Positions 1-9,508 of a DNA stretch of 64,000 nucleotides are shown here, piece after piece. This DNA comes from Candidatus Peribacteria bacterium RIFOXYB1_FULL_54_35 (lineage in GTDB: Bacteria; Patescibacteriota; Gracilibacteria; Peribacterales; Peribacteraceae). The position numbers and the translations under genes are program-made. The stretch spans positions 1 through 64,000 of the forward strand of contig MFYJ01000012.1 of NCBI GenBank assembly GCA_001787755.1. The letters run 5' to 3'. The notes under the pieces were generated by a model. The model was not told the DNA's origin. It did not search any database and saw only the letters and a program-made list of their open reading frames with translations. Every line of letters begins with the position of its first letter. Position 1 is the stretch's first letter.

Positions 1-155
1 TGGTGGCAGAGTGTTCCATTCCCTCACACTGCTCCGGCTTTCAGGATGTGTAAGCCAAAAAGACAGATACGTCTGGTGGCAAAGTGTTCCTTTACCCAAT
101 AAAAAAACCGTCAACCCCCAATCTCCGACCCCCAACCCCAACCCCAACCCAAACC

Positions 156-485
156 CTATTCCCGCAGACTCTCCATGTGCTCCACGTACCACTCTTTTTC
201 ACCTTTCTTCAGAATCACGAGCTTCAGACCATCCTTCGTCTCTGCGAGGTAGTCCCGCTGCGTTCCCGTTTCGCGCAGGAGATCCACATCGTGGATTTTT
301 TCCTCCGGGAGGAGGAGGTAAATGGCGATGTCCGGTTTCTCGATGAGGGCTGCGTTGATGTTGAGCGTGGCGCGCGCCAGTCCGGCTGCAACAGCCACGA
401 CGATGCCACTGGCTACAATGGCCCATGTGATAGTATTGAGGAACCGCAGTCTGGAGATTCTCTGAATTTCCATGAATCGAAACAT
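156..485 (-). CDS. Small membrane-anchored hypothetical protein
   Basis: In-frame ATG at 485 inside ORF 156..650 gives MFRFMEIQRISRLRFLNTITWAIVASGIVV..., with one TM helix; stop TAG at 156-158. Confidence 0.65.
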   Translation of the reverse strand: MFRFMEIQRISRLRFLNTITWAIVASGIVVAVAAGLARATLNINAALIEKPDIAIYLLLPEEKIHDVDLLRETGTQRDYLAETKDGLKLVILKKGEKEWYVEHMESLRE

Positions 486-522
486 TATAGCACTCTTTGG
501 CCCTGGATGGTAGTATAGGCCT

Positions 523-2025
523 GTGCAGCGGGTTTGTCTCGTGATCATCGACGGCTTCGGCACAGCGCCGCCGGGTCCGGGCAACGCCCGGACTCTCGCG
601 AAGATGCCGACGGTCACACGTCTTGAGAAAGAAGTACCGAATGTCATCATCCAGGCTTCGGGGAATGCTGCGGGTTTGCCAGAAGGACAGCAGGGTGCCA
701 GTGAGCCGGGTCACCTCACGCTCGGTGCCGGGCGCATCGTCTGGCAGCCGCTCGAAGAAATCAACCGCGCCGTTCGTTCAAAAGAGTTTTTCAAGAACGA
801 AGTATTTGTCCGTGCCTGCGAGCGTGCGGCGAAGAGAGGAGTGCTCCATCTCCTTGGCATCTATTCCTACGGGGGAGTACATGGTCATGCGGACCACATG
901 CATGCGCTCATCGAACTTGCAGAGAAGAAAGGAGTGGAACACATTTACCTGCATCTCATCGGCGACGGGCGCGATGTCCCCGTGCAGCAGTTCTGCGAGG
1001 ACTATTCCAAGCTCAAGGAAATACTGAAGAAGCATCCCAGAGCAAAAGCGGTTTCCCTCGTCGGGCGGTACTACGCTATGGATCGTGACAAGCAGTACAA
1101 GGACCGCACCAAGCTCGCCTATGACCTGTACACGCAGGGAATCGCGGAGGAAGTGAGTGACCTCTGCAGCGGCACGCAGGCCTGGTACAGGAAGGCACCG
1201 GAAGATCAGAAGACCGACTACTACATCACACCCATCAAAACTCCGGACTTCGTATCCATGCAGCCGGATGACACGGTCATTGATGTGAACTTCCGCACCG
1301 ACAGGCAATTCCAGATCGTCTCTGCGCTCGAGAAGGAAGATTTTGCTGAGTTTACGCGGCCTGTGCGCATCAGAGACGTTGTCTGTACCGGCCCGTACAC
1401 GGAGCATCTTCCCATTGCGTTCCCTCCTCCCGCCATCAAGAACTCGCTCGTGGAGGTGGTGACGGGAAAAGGGGAGAAGGTACTCAAAGTTGCGGAAACA
1501 GACAAGTGGGCGCACACCACCTTCTTCTTCAATGGCCAGCGGGAAGAACCGTTCCCCGGGGAAGACCGCATTCTCATCGAGTCACCCAAGGTTCCCAACT
1601 TCGCAAGCACGCCCGAGATGAGTGCAGATAAGCTCACTGATACCCTCATTGAGCAGGCGGAGAAGGAAAAATACGGGCTCATTGTGGTGAACTATGCGAA
1701 TCCTGATCTTGTAGGACATGGTGCAGATATCCCTGCTGCGGTCATCGCCTGCGAGACAGTGGACCGCAACCTCGGCCGTCTTCTGCCTGTGCTTGAGAAG
1801 CACGGGTACGAGTGGATCGTGACGGCGGATCACGGGCATGTGGAAGAGATGCTCCTGCCCAATGGGGAAGTTTCTGCGAGCCATACTGTCAATCCCGTGC
1901 AGACTTTTGTGCGCTCCGGTCAGGTCCGGTCTGCGAAAGATTTGAAGAACTGCAAAGGTCTCAAAGACATTGCACCGCTTATACTGAAGATGATGGGGAT
2001 AGCGGTACCTGCGGAGATGCGGTGA
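523..2025 (+). CDS. gpmI: 2,3-bisphosphoglycerate-independent phosphoglycerate mutase
   Basis: GTG start; VIIDGFG, SEPGHLTLGAGR, GRDVP, GRYYAMDRD, DHGHVE motifs of the alkaline-phosphatase superfamily iPGM. Confidence 0.93.
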   Translation: MQRVCLVIIDGFGTAPPGPGNARTLAKMPTVTRLEKEVPNVIIQASGNAAGLPEGQQGASEPGHLTLGAGRIVWQPLEEINRAVRSKEFFKNEVFVRACERAAKRGVLHLLGIYSYGGVHGHADHMHALIELAEKKGVEHIYLHLIGDGRDVPVQQFCEDYSKLKEILKKHPRAKAVSLVGRYYAMDRDKQYKDRTKLAYDLYTQGIAEEVSDLCSGTQAWYRKAPEDQKTDYYITPIKTPDFVSMQPDDTVIDVNFRTDRQFQIVSALEKEDFAEFTRPVRIRDVVCTGPYTEHLPIAFPPPAIKNSLVEVVTGKGEKVLKVAETDKWAHTTFFFNGQREEPFPGEDRILIESPKVPNFASTPEMSADKLTDTLIEQAEKEKYGLIVVNYANPDLVGHGADIPAAVIACETVDRNLGRLLPVLEKHGYEWIVTADHGHVEEMLLPNGEVSASHTVNPVQTFVRSGQVRSAKDLKNCKGLKDIAPLILKMMGIAVPAEMR

Positions 2026-2359
2026 ATCCCGGCTTGTTCTCACTGAGCATTGTGTGCAGTAGAGGTTCGTCCGGAATGTGCTGTACATGGAAACTGGCGA
2101 TGGTTCCAAGCTCAGGGTGCTCGAGCATGAATGTATGAAATAACTGGAAACGGCCAAGTTCCATGGTCATACTTACTGATCCAACTTGGTCGTGCTGTTC
2201 CACGATGTCTATACTCGGCATGGCGGAGGTAATCTGTGCAATTTTACGGGGGAAGTCCTCTCTGCGGAGAGCTTGGTTTCTTGCGGCTGCCTCGTCATCA
2301 ACTGGACTCCGTATTCCGGGGGCATCAGAGATGAGGATGTAGGCTTCAACGTTTCCCAT
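1979..2359 (-). CDS. Hypothetical protein, possible
   Basis: 126-aa ORF filling the gpmI/wecB intergenic gap; amphipathic composition; overlaps the gpmI 3' end by 47 bp. Confidence 0.4.
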   Translation of the reverse strand: MGNVEAYILISDAPGIRSPVDDEAAARNQALRREDFPRKIAQITSAMPSIDIVEQHDQVGSVSMTMELGRFQLFHTFMLEHPELGTIASFHVQHIPDEPLLHTMLSENKPGFTASPQVPLSPSSSV

Positions 2360-2435
2360 AGAGAGGAGGTGAGGAGAGAATGTAGTTTGACTATATTCCA
2401 GAATGGGTTGAGTTCAACGATTTTCTTTTTTTCTT

Positions 2436-3851
2436 TTGCAGGAGCCACGAAGTGCTCTTCCCCGCTTTTCACTCGCGCACATTTCCCTTCCCCTGTACCC
2501 TTGGCGCGTGCAGGAGATCACCTTTCGGTCACCGTCATTCTTCGATGACATCGCGTCTAAAAAGGATGTGCATGTGCACCTCATTCTCATTGCGACCAAA
2601 CCCGATATCATCAAGCAGGTCCCTCTCTACAGAGAGCTGCAGAAGCGGGGGCATCTCGTCGTGCTCGGCCACACGGGGCAGCACTACGACGAGAACCTGA
2701 GCGGGGGCATGCTGAAGGAGTTTTCTGTGACGCCGGATTTCAACCTCAACGTACGTGGCATCATGCACGAGGTGGTGAGCCAGATCATCGGGCGGCTCGG
2801 GGACATCATCGGGCAGCTCGCGGGGCGCGGAAAAATCGTCATTCCCTACGTGCACGGCGATACCACCACGGCCATGGCAGCGAGCAATGCGGGCTTCTGC
2901 CACCGCTTCGCTTCGGTGCATGTGGAAGCGGGAATACGGACGCTTACGCCAGATCTCGGAAAATGGAGTAAGGAAGCTATTATTGATTGGAAATCAGTTG
3001 ATATAGCCGAATGGCGGGAATTTCTTATGAATCGTGAGAATTGGGTTCGTGGAGGTTTGGAGCCTTACCCGGAGCAGTTCAACACCCGCTGCTCGGAAGC
3101 GGCGACTGGTGTACACCTTGCACCTGTAGAGCTCGACCGGCAGTTCCTGATCGCCGAAGGGTTCCCGGAGGACCGCATCTTCGTCGTCGGGAACTCGGTA
3201 GCCGATGCCACGCGCGAGGCTATGGAGCGCATCGGAGATTCCACGGTGTTCGACCGCCATCCGCAGCTTGCAAAGGGCAACTTCGTGCGCTTCTGCATCC
3301 ACCGCCGCGAGAACTGTCTCTCCGAGGAACGCTTCCTGGCCATTTACGGTGCCATGAAATCACTCATCGAAGAGGGGAGAACAGTGCTTCTCATTAACAT
3401 GCTCCAGACCAAAGCGGCATTCGAGCGCTTCGGCCTCACTGCAGAAGTGCAGAAGCTTGCGAAAACACACAAGAACTTCGTCTTCTCCGATGTCTGGCCG
3501 GAGTACGTGGATGTGATTGCTGCCATGAGTAAGGCTGCCGTCTGCGCCACAGATTCTGGTTCCATGCAGGAGGAGATGAATGTGATGGGAGTACCCTGTG
3601 TCACACTCCGCTATGGCTCGGACCGTTCAGAATCAGCTATCAATGGTGGCAATCTTCTTGCTGGCCCTGAGGATAGTTTCTCCATCAAAAAGATCATTGA
3701 GTTCGCGTGGGATAACAAGGAGATGCGCAACGTGCCCAAACTCTACGGCGAAAATGTGAGTTCCAAATGCATCGATGCGGTGGAAAGGGTGCTCGAACTT
3801 GGTAAGCAAAAGGTGTTCAGGACCGATAAGGAATGGCTTTCCTCCCGCTAA
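2436..3851 (+). CDS. UDP-N-acetylglucosamine 2-epimerase-like protein (start uncertain, probably near 2560)
   Basis: TGQHYDENLS, VHGDTTTAMAAS, HVEAGIRT, HRREN, TDSGSMQEE(M)..GVPCVTLR motifs of the WecB family. Confidence 0.85.
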   Translation: MQEPRSALPRFSLAHISLPLYPWRVQEITFRSPSFFDDIASKKDVHVHLILIATKPDIIKQVPLYRELQKRGHLVVLGHTGQHYDENLSGGMLKEFSVTPDFNLNVRGIMHEVVSQIIGRLGDIIGQLAGRGKIVIPYVHGDTTTAMAASNAGFCHRFASVHVEAGIRTLTPDLGKWSKEAIIDWKSVDIAEWREFLMNRENWVRGGLEPYPEQFNTRCSEAATGVHLAPVELDRQFLIAEGFPEDRIFVVGNSVADATREAMERIGDSTVFDRHPQLAKGNFVRFCIHRRENCLSEERFLAIYGAMKSLIEEGRTVLLINMLQTKAAFERFGLTAEVQKLAKTHKNFVFSDVWPEYVDVIAAMSKAAVCATDSGSMQEEMNVMGVPCVTLRYGSDRSESAINGGNLLAGPEDSFSIKKIIEFAWDNKEMRNVPKLYGENVSSKCIDAVERVLELGKQKVFRTDKEWLSSR

Positions 3852-3855
3852 GTCT

Positions 3856-5196
3856 ATGCTCCAGAGGGTCCGCGAACAGGTGGCGCTCCTCCTCATCGGC
3901 CTGCTCCCTCTGCATGCCTTCCTCGTCACCGTGGGGACGAAGATGCTTGAGGGGCCCGGTCATGCTCCGCTGCCGGTTCTCGCACTCTGGAAGGAAATCC
4001 TATTGCTGGTGATCCTGCTTCTTGCAACAGCGGAGTTTTCTGTGCAGAAGCAGCGGAGAATCCGCTTCGACCGTCTCGACGCCTGCATCCTCGTCCTCCT
4101 CGCACTCTCCCTCCTCGTCACGGCGCTCACGCATGGCAACTGGAAGCTCTACCTTTTCGGATTTAAGTACGACTTCATACCGCTCATTGCTTTCCTTGTT
4201 CTCCGCCGCGTGTCCTGGTCCACATGGTTCCAGCGTGCAGCAGTTGCGGTCATTATGACAGTGGGGGGCATGGTGGCGCTCTACGGTCTTGCGACACTTG
4301 CGCTCCCAATGTCCTTCTTCCGCGCGCTCGGGTACAGCGATCTCCATTCTCTCTACCTCCCAGGCGGTCCGCTCGCCGCATTCCAGCAGGTGGGCGGAGC
4401 GGGAGTGCGCCGGATTCAGAGCACCCTGAGCGGTCCCAATCAGCTTGGCTTGTGGCTGCTCCTTCCCTGGAGTTTCTGCCTGGTTCGCTTGTCCCTGAAG
4501 AAACCTCTGAAACATATCCGCGTTCTTCTGCTTCTCTCCGCCGTCGGCCTGGCACTGCTCTTCACCTTCTCGCGCACGGCGTGGCTCGCAGCGCTTGTCA
4601 TTGCCGTTGTATTTGCCATCAAAGTGATGCCGGGGCAGCGCGCAGGGAAGCATCTCATCCAACTCTTTGGTGCCGGTGTCATTCTGCTTGTCGTTGCCAC
4701 CATCATCTCTCCCACGACAGTGGTGCGGTTCGCTTCCAGCCGTGATCACCTGCTCAAACCTCTCGCTGCGGCGCAGTCCGTCTTCGCCCATCCCTTCGGG
4801 CAGGGGCTTGGCATCGCAGGCCCGGCAAGCAACCGCGTGAGTGATGCATGCGTGTTCCTGGAGGCAGGGGCGGATACAGGTTGGGCGGCAGACCGTCCGG
4901 ATCTCTGCGTGTTTGTCGGAGGAGAGCAAATGCAGCCTGCTGACCGCGCATGCAGCTGCCCGTTCGTCACCGAGAACTGGTATCTGCAGACAGGGGTGGA
5001 GATGGGGCTTCTTGGATTTGTTATTTTCCTCACACTCATCATCTTAGTTCTTCTTCAGCTCACAGCCGTTCCTGCAGTTTTCCTCCCATTCCTCGGCATC
5101 AGCGTTGCCGGTCTCTTCCTGCATGCGTGGGAGGAGAGCGCAGTTGCATACACGCTGTGGATGCTTGTGGCAGCACAGATTCAACAAAAGCGGTGA
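3856..5196 (+). CDS. O-antigen ligase/polymerase-like multi-TM protein
   Basis: ATG at 3856; about 10 hydrophobic helices; RIQSTLSGPNQLG and TENWYLQTGVEMGLLG are Wzy/WaaL-like. Confidence 0.75.
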   Translation: MLQRVREQVALLLIGLLPLHAFLVTVGTKMLEGPGHAPLPVLALWKEILLLVILLLATAEFSVQKQRRIRFDRLDACILVLLALSLLVTALTHGNWKLYLFGFKYDFIPLIAFLVLRRVSWSTWFQRAAVAVIMTVGGMVALYGLATLALPMSFFRALGYSDLHSLYLPGGPLAAFQQVGGAGVRRIQSTLSGPNQLGLWLLLPWSFCLVRLSLKKPLKHIRVLLLLSAVGLALLFTFSRTAWLAALVIAVVFAIKVMPGQRAGKHLIQLFGAGVILLVVATIISPTTVVRFASSRDHLLKPLAAAQSVFAHPFGQGLGIAGPASNRVSDACVFLEAGADTGWAADRPDLCVFVGGEQMQPADRACSCPFVTENWYLQTGVEMGLLGFVIFLTLIILVLLQLTAVPAVFLPFLGISVAGLFLHAWEESAVAYTLWMLVAAQIQQKR

Positions 5197-5208
5197 GTTT
5201 CCCCTTTC

Positions 5209-5715
5209 TCATGCGGCGCGCCGCTTCTTCCCCGGTTCACTGAGTATGGTGGGTTGCATGTCGAGTGTCTCACAGATTCCAGGGGCGCACTCCATGGTCT
5301 CGGGGTTATCCAGTACTTTGAGACGGGAGAGCGTGAGCAGATGGATTTTTACAATTTTGAATGCGATGGCATCTGGTTTCCGGCTAATGTCCTCATCCCA
5401 TGTTGGTACTCTGTCGAGATACGCATTGATCTCTGCATCTGAGGCAGTAAGTTCAAGATCATGGATTGCCGTGACCCACTCTTCATCGTCTACACCGTAC
5501 ATTGTGAGCAGATGTTTCTCCATCGCAAGGATCTGCTCAACATGTGCACGGACCTGATCCATTTCATCCTGGAGAAAAAGTTGGATGATTACGTCCAGTT
5601 GCTCCGGCGCCGTGGCGTCGCGTAATTCCTGCAGCCAACCGCGGAGGTTGTGCATCTCTGGTTGATTGGATTCTGGCATCGGGGACATTGTCTTTTGCAG
5701 GTCCTCTTTGGTCAA
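5209..5715 (-). CDS. Hypothetical protein
   Basis: 168-aa ORF, soluble helical, normal composition. Confidence 0.6.
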   Translation of the reverse strand: MTKEDLQKTMSPMPESNQPEMHNLRGWLQELRDATAPEQLDVIIQLFLQDEMDQVRAHVEQILAMEKHLLTMYGVDDEEWVTAIHDLELTASDAEINAYLDRVPTWDEDISRKPDAIAFKIVKIHLLTLSRLKVLDNPETMECAPGICETLDMQPTILSEPGKKRRAA

Positions 5716-5736
5716 GAAATTGACTTCCTATTGCAT

Positions 5737-6498
5737 CTATTTCTTCTTTCCACCTTTCCCAAAGGGCCACCATCCTCTCCTCTTCGGCTTTGTCGCCGGA
5801 GCGCTTGCTGCAGGAGCTGGTGCTTGAGCTTTTTTCCTGGGAGGGGGATTCGCTGCTACAGGTTTATTTACTTCTATGCCTGTGGCGACGGTGAATTCCG
5901 GCACATCTTCTTTGCCGGCAGAGGAACCTGCCTCTCTCTCGGAGAGCTTTGCATCCCGCTCTGCTTCCGTTCTCTGCACGTCATCTATGGCCAGCATGGC
6001 ATGGTGGCCCTTCTCCATCTCACGCTGGAGTTCTGCGAGCCTGTCGGCTGCGGCATCCAATTTTGCTCTCTCGGGGGCAGCATCTGCTCCTTCGGTTTCC
6101 TCTGCAGACAATCCTGCCCGCACTGCAGCGCGGATTTCTGCCTGGTATGTCTCCAGTGCGCGCAGTGCTTTCCCTGCTTCTGCACTGTGGCGTTTCAGGT
6201 CTGTTCCCGGGAGCTTCTTTGCCAATATCATGACGGTTTGTACCATAGCGACACGCGTTGCCATCACTACGGCTCTGAATTCCCTTCGCCATTCCGTGAG
6301 CCCCATTTTGCCGCGGTTCTTGGCTGTGCGTTCTGCGATTGTTTGGCATTCCTGCGCAGCGAGCTCAAAGAGCTCTGCGAGTGTGTGCGCGTCGGGTGGG
6401 GTATTCACCTCAACCACCACAGGAGTATCACCTTCGTCCGGCGGGAGTCCGGCCGAGGATTCTGCGGAGGTATCTGGTGGTGTGGGGGTTTCTGGCAT
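5737..6498 (-). CDS. Hypothetical protein, helical with Pro/Ala/Lys-rich C-terminus
   Basis: ATG at 6498 chosen because the upstream part of ORF 5737..6888 is antisense to guaA; coiled-coil-like body, KKAQAPAPAASAPATKPKRRGWWPFGKGGKKK tail. Confidence 0.65.
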   Translation of the reverse strand: MPETPTPPDTSAESSAGLPPDEGDTPVVVEVNTPPDAHTLAELFELAAQECQTIAERTAKNRGKMGLTEWRREFRAVVMATRVAMVQTVMILAKKLPGTDLKRHSAEAGKALRALETYQAEIRAAVRAGLSAEETEGADAAPERAKLDAAADRLAELQREMEKGHHAMLAIDDVQRTEAERDAKLSEREAGSSAGKEDVPEFTVATGIEVNKPVAANPPPRKKAQAPAPAASAPATKPKRRGWWPFGKGGKKK

Positions 6499-6564
6499 AG
6501 GAGGGATATCGTACTCTCGCTCGTCTGTTTGTCTAGATTGTCTGGTATCCGTTACACTTGCTCC

Positions 6565-8460
6565 ATGGAAGGCTCTGTACACCCAAAGAGCATTGTCATC
6601 CTCGACTGCGGCGGACAGTACGCCCACCTCATCGGGAGCCGTATCCGGCGGTTGGGTGTTTTTACGGAAGTCCGTGATGCGGAGACTCCGGCAGCAGCGC
6701 TCAAAGGTGCAGCCGGCATCATCCTCTCCGGCGGGCCGCAGAGCGTCTACGACAGGGGGAGTCCGCAGGCGGACCCAAAAATCTTCACACTCGGCATTCC
6801 CGTGCTCGGCATCTGCTACGGTCTGCACTGGATGACGCAGGCGCTTGGAGGGGAGGTGAAGCAGGGCAAAGTGAAGGAATACGGGCAAACGAAATTAAAG
6901 ATTGAAAATAGAAAATTGAAAATTACGAAAGGCCTGCCTGAGGAAATTACAGTGTGGATGTCTCACGGAGATGAGGCAGTGAAGCTCCCTCAGGGATTTG
7001 AGCGGTTTGGCACATCTGATGCATGTGCGAATGCCGCTTTCTCAGATGAAAGACGCAATTTCTTCGCCATCCAGTTCCATCCCGAGGTCACGCACACGGA
7101 ACATGGGGTGGAGATTCTCAAGCGGTTTACTGCGCTCTGCAATGCGGCGCCATGGTCCGTGGAGAGCGCTGGTGCGGAGATCTCGGAGCAGATAAAAAAG
7201 GAGGTGGGGGACCGCAAGGTGTTCATGCTCGTCTCCGGCGGGGTGGATTCCTCAGTGGCTTTCACACTCCTTAACAAGGTACTCGGGACAGAGCGCGTAC
7301 AGGGGCTCCTCATCGATACCGGCCTCATGCGGAAGAACGAAGTGGTTCTCGTGAAGGAAGCATTCGATACGCTCGGCATAAAAAACTTGCGGGTGGAAGA
7401 TGCATCTGAGGAGTTCTTTGCCAAGCTCAAGAATGTGTACGATCCCGAGAAGAAGCGGCAGACCATAGGCCAGACTTTTCTGGATGTGCAGAAGCGCGTG
7501 AGTGAGGAGATGGGTCTCTCTGTGAAGGACGGCTGCCCTTCGGCAGGCTCAGGACAAACGTCGCGAAGCGACGTTTGGATGCTCGGGCAGGGCACCATCT
7601 ATCCCGATACCATCGAGACGGGAGCCACGAAGCACGCGGACAAAATCAAGACGCACCACAACCGTATAGAGGCGGTGCAGAAGATGATTGATGCCGGGCT
7701 CGTCATCGAACCGCTGAAAGATTTGTATAAGGATGAAGTCCGGAAGCTGGGCGAGGAGTTCGGGTTGCCCCATGAGTTCGTGTGGCGGCATCCCTTCCCG
7801 GGGCCGGGTCTCGGTGTGCGCATCCTCTGCGCATCTGCAGCCGATGATTTGCCGAGTCAGACAAAGATAGGATTGGAACGAAGGATTTCTAATTATTGTT
7901 CGTCTTTTAACCAGAACGGTCAGCCCATCATTACAAATCCGCAAGCGAAATTATTGCCAGTAAAGTCTGTTGGTGTGCAAGGTGATGGAAGGTCTTACAG
8001 GCATGCTTGTGCCCTTTTTGTGGAGGGTATTGTTGATTTTTATATTGGTCCCATCATCGCCGGAATCCCTAATATTCATAAAGAAGTGAATCGTGTGCTG
8101 CTCTGTACTTCACATTCCAGTGTTCCTTCGCTCATTTTCACGCCCGGATATCTTGACCGCACGCGTACAGATCTCCTCCGCGAAGCGGATGCCGTCGTGG
8201 ATGCAGAAATAAAGGCAGCCAATTTCTACCAGACAATCTGGCAGTTCCCGGTTGTCCTCCTCCCCTTCGGGACGGAGGAGGGCGGGCAGTCCATCGTTCT
8301 CCGTCCTGTCCGTTCCGTTGATGCTATGTCCGCGAGTGCAGTAGTGCTTCCATTAACAGTGCGTCAACGCATAACGGAGCGCATCATGCAGTTGCACGGA
8401 ATTGATCTCGTGTTTCTCGATCTCACCAATAAGCCGCCTGGCACGATCGAATGGGAGTAA
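6565..8460 (+). CDS. guaA: GMP synthase (glutamine-hydrolysing)
   Basis: GATase motifs GGQYAHLI, GICYGLH, QFHPEV; PPi-loop VSGGVDSSV; C-terminal PPGTIEWE; repeat-derived insert near 7531-7575. Confidence 0.95.
   Translation: MEGSVHPKSIVILDCGGQYAHLIGSRIRRLGVFTEVRDAETPAAALKGAAGIILSGGPQSVYDRGSPQADPKIFTLGIPVLGICYGLHWMTQALGGEVKQGKVKEYGQTKLKIENRKLKITKGLPEEITVWMSHGDEAVKLPQGFERFGTSDACANAAFSDERRNFFAIQFHPEVTHTEHGVEILKRFTALCNAAPWSVESAGAEISEQIKKEVGDRKVFMLVSGGVDSSVAFTLLNKVLGTERVQGLLIDTGLMRKNEVVLVKEAFDTLGIKNLRVEDASEEFFAKLKNVYDPEKKRQTIGQTFLDVQKRVSEEMGLSVKDGCPSAGSGQTSRSDVWMLGQGTIYPDTIETGATKHADKIKTHHNRIEAVQKMIDAGLVIEPLKDLYKDEVRKLGEEFGLPHEFVWRHPFPGPGLGVRILCASAADDLPSQTKIGLERRISNYCSSFNQNGQPIITNPQAKLLPVKSVGVQGDGRSYRHACALFVEGIVDFYIGPIIAGIPNIHKEVNRVLLCTSHSSVPSLIFTPGYLDRTRTDLLREADAVVDAEIKAANFYQTIWQFPVVLLPFGTEEGGQSIVLRPVRSVDAMSASAVVLPLTVRQRITERIMQLHGIDLVFLDLTNKPPGTIEWE
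7536..7575 (+). repeat. CCCTTCG...CTCAGGACA repeat with hairpin core, inside guaA
   Basis: cccttcggcaggctcaggaca followed by aacgtcgc-gaa-gcgacgtt (8-bp perfect stem). Confidence 0.85.
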
Positions 8461-8472
8461 AAAAGCGGGCGT

Positions 8473-8519
8473 TCTGAGCTTGCCACGGCGGTCGCGACCG
8501 CCGTGGCTGGTCGAAGGGC
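8473..8519 (-). repeat. CCCTTCG-[24-bp perfect palindrome]-CTCAG repeat, reverse orientation
   Basis: ccacggcggtcgcgaccgccgtgg (8483-8506) flanked by tctgagcttg and ctggtcgaaggg. Confidence 0.85.
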
Positions 8520-8568
8520 GCCCGGAACCATCGAGTGGGGATGAGAGGGCAGGGCATCCGTATGGCAG

Positions 8569-9210
8569 TCATGGCCGAGTCGTGCGTTTTCGTCTCCTCT
8601 TCCTGGGTGCATAGTCATAGGCGATATACGTATCTGACTTGCCAAGACTGCTCTGCATTTCCTCGCCGACGAATGCATTCTCCGCGACAGAATAGATAAA
8701 TTTCGGCCCTCTGGAATGATCACATTGTACAATGAGCGCCTCATCTGTGAGCGCGTGTGTATGCACATCGAGGAGTTGCTCAATGTCTGCTCGCCAATCG
8801 CAACCCCCGCTCGCAATGAGGAGTATGTCGGCTCGTCCTTCTCCTTGGTATGATATCGCTCCGTCTGCGCAGATTCTCGGGAGTGCCATGCAGTGCTCGT
8901 GCAGTCTGTAACCGATATCGACGAGCTCATCAAAAGCATCGAAATCATCTCTGTCGTGAAGATCGGATAAGCTTATCTGAATCCGACGGTGCTCACCGTT
9001 CCTCAGTAGCCAGATTCGTCCATCCCTCTCCCCGACGATCGTCATCATTCTTCCTCTTGTGAGTTCAGTGAGCTGATGAACGTTCCAGTGTTTTCCCCCT
9101 AAAGATCCCTCACTGAAGAGCACTGCTCCTTCTCCAATGTCTGTGATCAGCTGTTTGGTTGGAGGGAACTCAAGGAAAGTATCTCCCCCAGCAACAATTC
9201 TCATAATCAT
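8569..9210 (-). CDS. Hypothetical protein
   Basis: 213-aa ORF with balanced composition and a basic C-terminal tail. Confidence 0.6.
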   Translation of the reverse strand: MIMRIVAGGDTFLEFPPTKQLITDIGEGAVLFSEGSLGGKHWNVHQLTELTRGRMMTIVGERDGRIWLLRNGEHRRIQISLSDLHDRDDFDAFDELVDIGYRLHEHCMALPRICADGAISYQGEGRADILLIASGGCDWRADIEQLLDVHTHALTDEALIVQCDHSRGPKFIYSVAENAFVGEEMQSSLGKSDTYIAYDYAPRKRRRKRTTRP

Positions 9211-9508
9211 ATTATAATATGAAATATTGCTGAGTCAATACTGGCATTGACTTATTTTCATTCTTTGGCACTATCTCACTCAGTTCCAAAGACCGGCACA
9301 TAGGAGTGATGACTTATGAAGATCTGTGCAGGTCTCTGTTGACGGAAACAGAACCCGAGACAGGAGAGGACGATCTTCCATAACAGTGTATGACTTTTCC
9401 CAAATAGAGATTTCCTGCCCAGGGGAGCAGTTTCCCGGAGCGGAATTTCAGTGACAAAACCCTGTTTTTTCCGTCTGAACAGGTATAATCCGACTCTCTC
9501 AAATTCCT

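Noticed and set aside
523-2025. SEPGHLTLGAG variation in gpmI as evidence of an altered enzyme
   Set aside because: The catalytic serine and surrounding GH are kept; substitutions look conservative
4000-4929. 309-aa minus-strand ORF antisense to the O-antigen ligase-like gene
   Set aside because: Shadow ORF in a GC-rich coding region; low-complexity, His/Arg/Glu-rich translation and no recognisable motif
5650-6564. N-terminal 305 codons of the 936-aa ORF containing guaA
   Set aside because: Cys/Phe/His-rich translation antisense to the 5737-6498 gene; GuaA homology begins at the ATG at 6565
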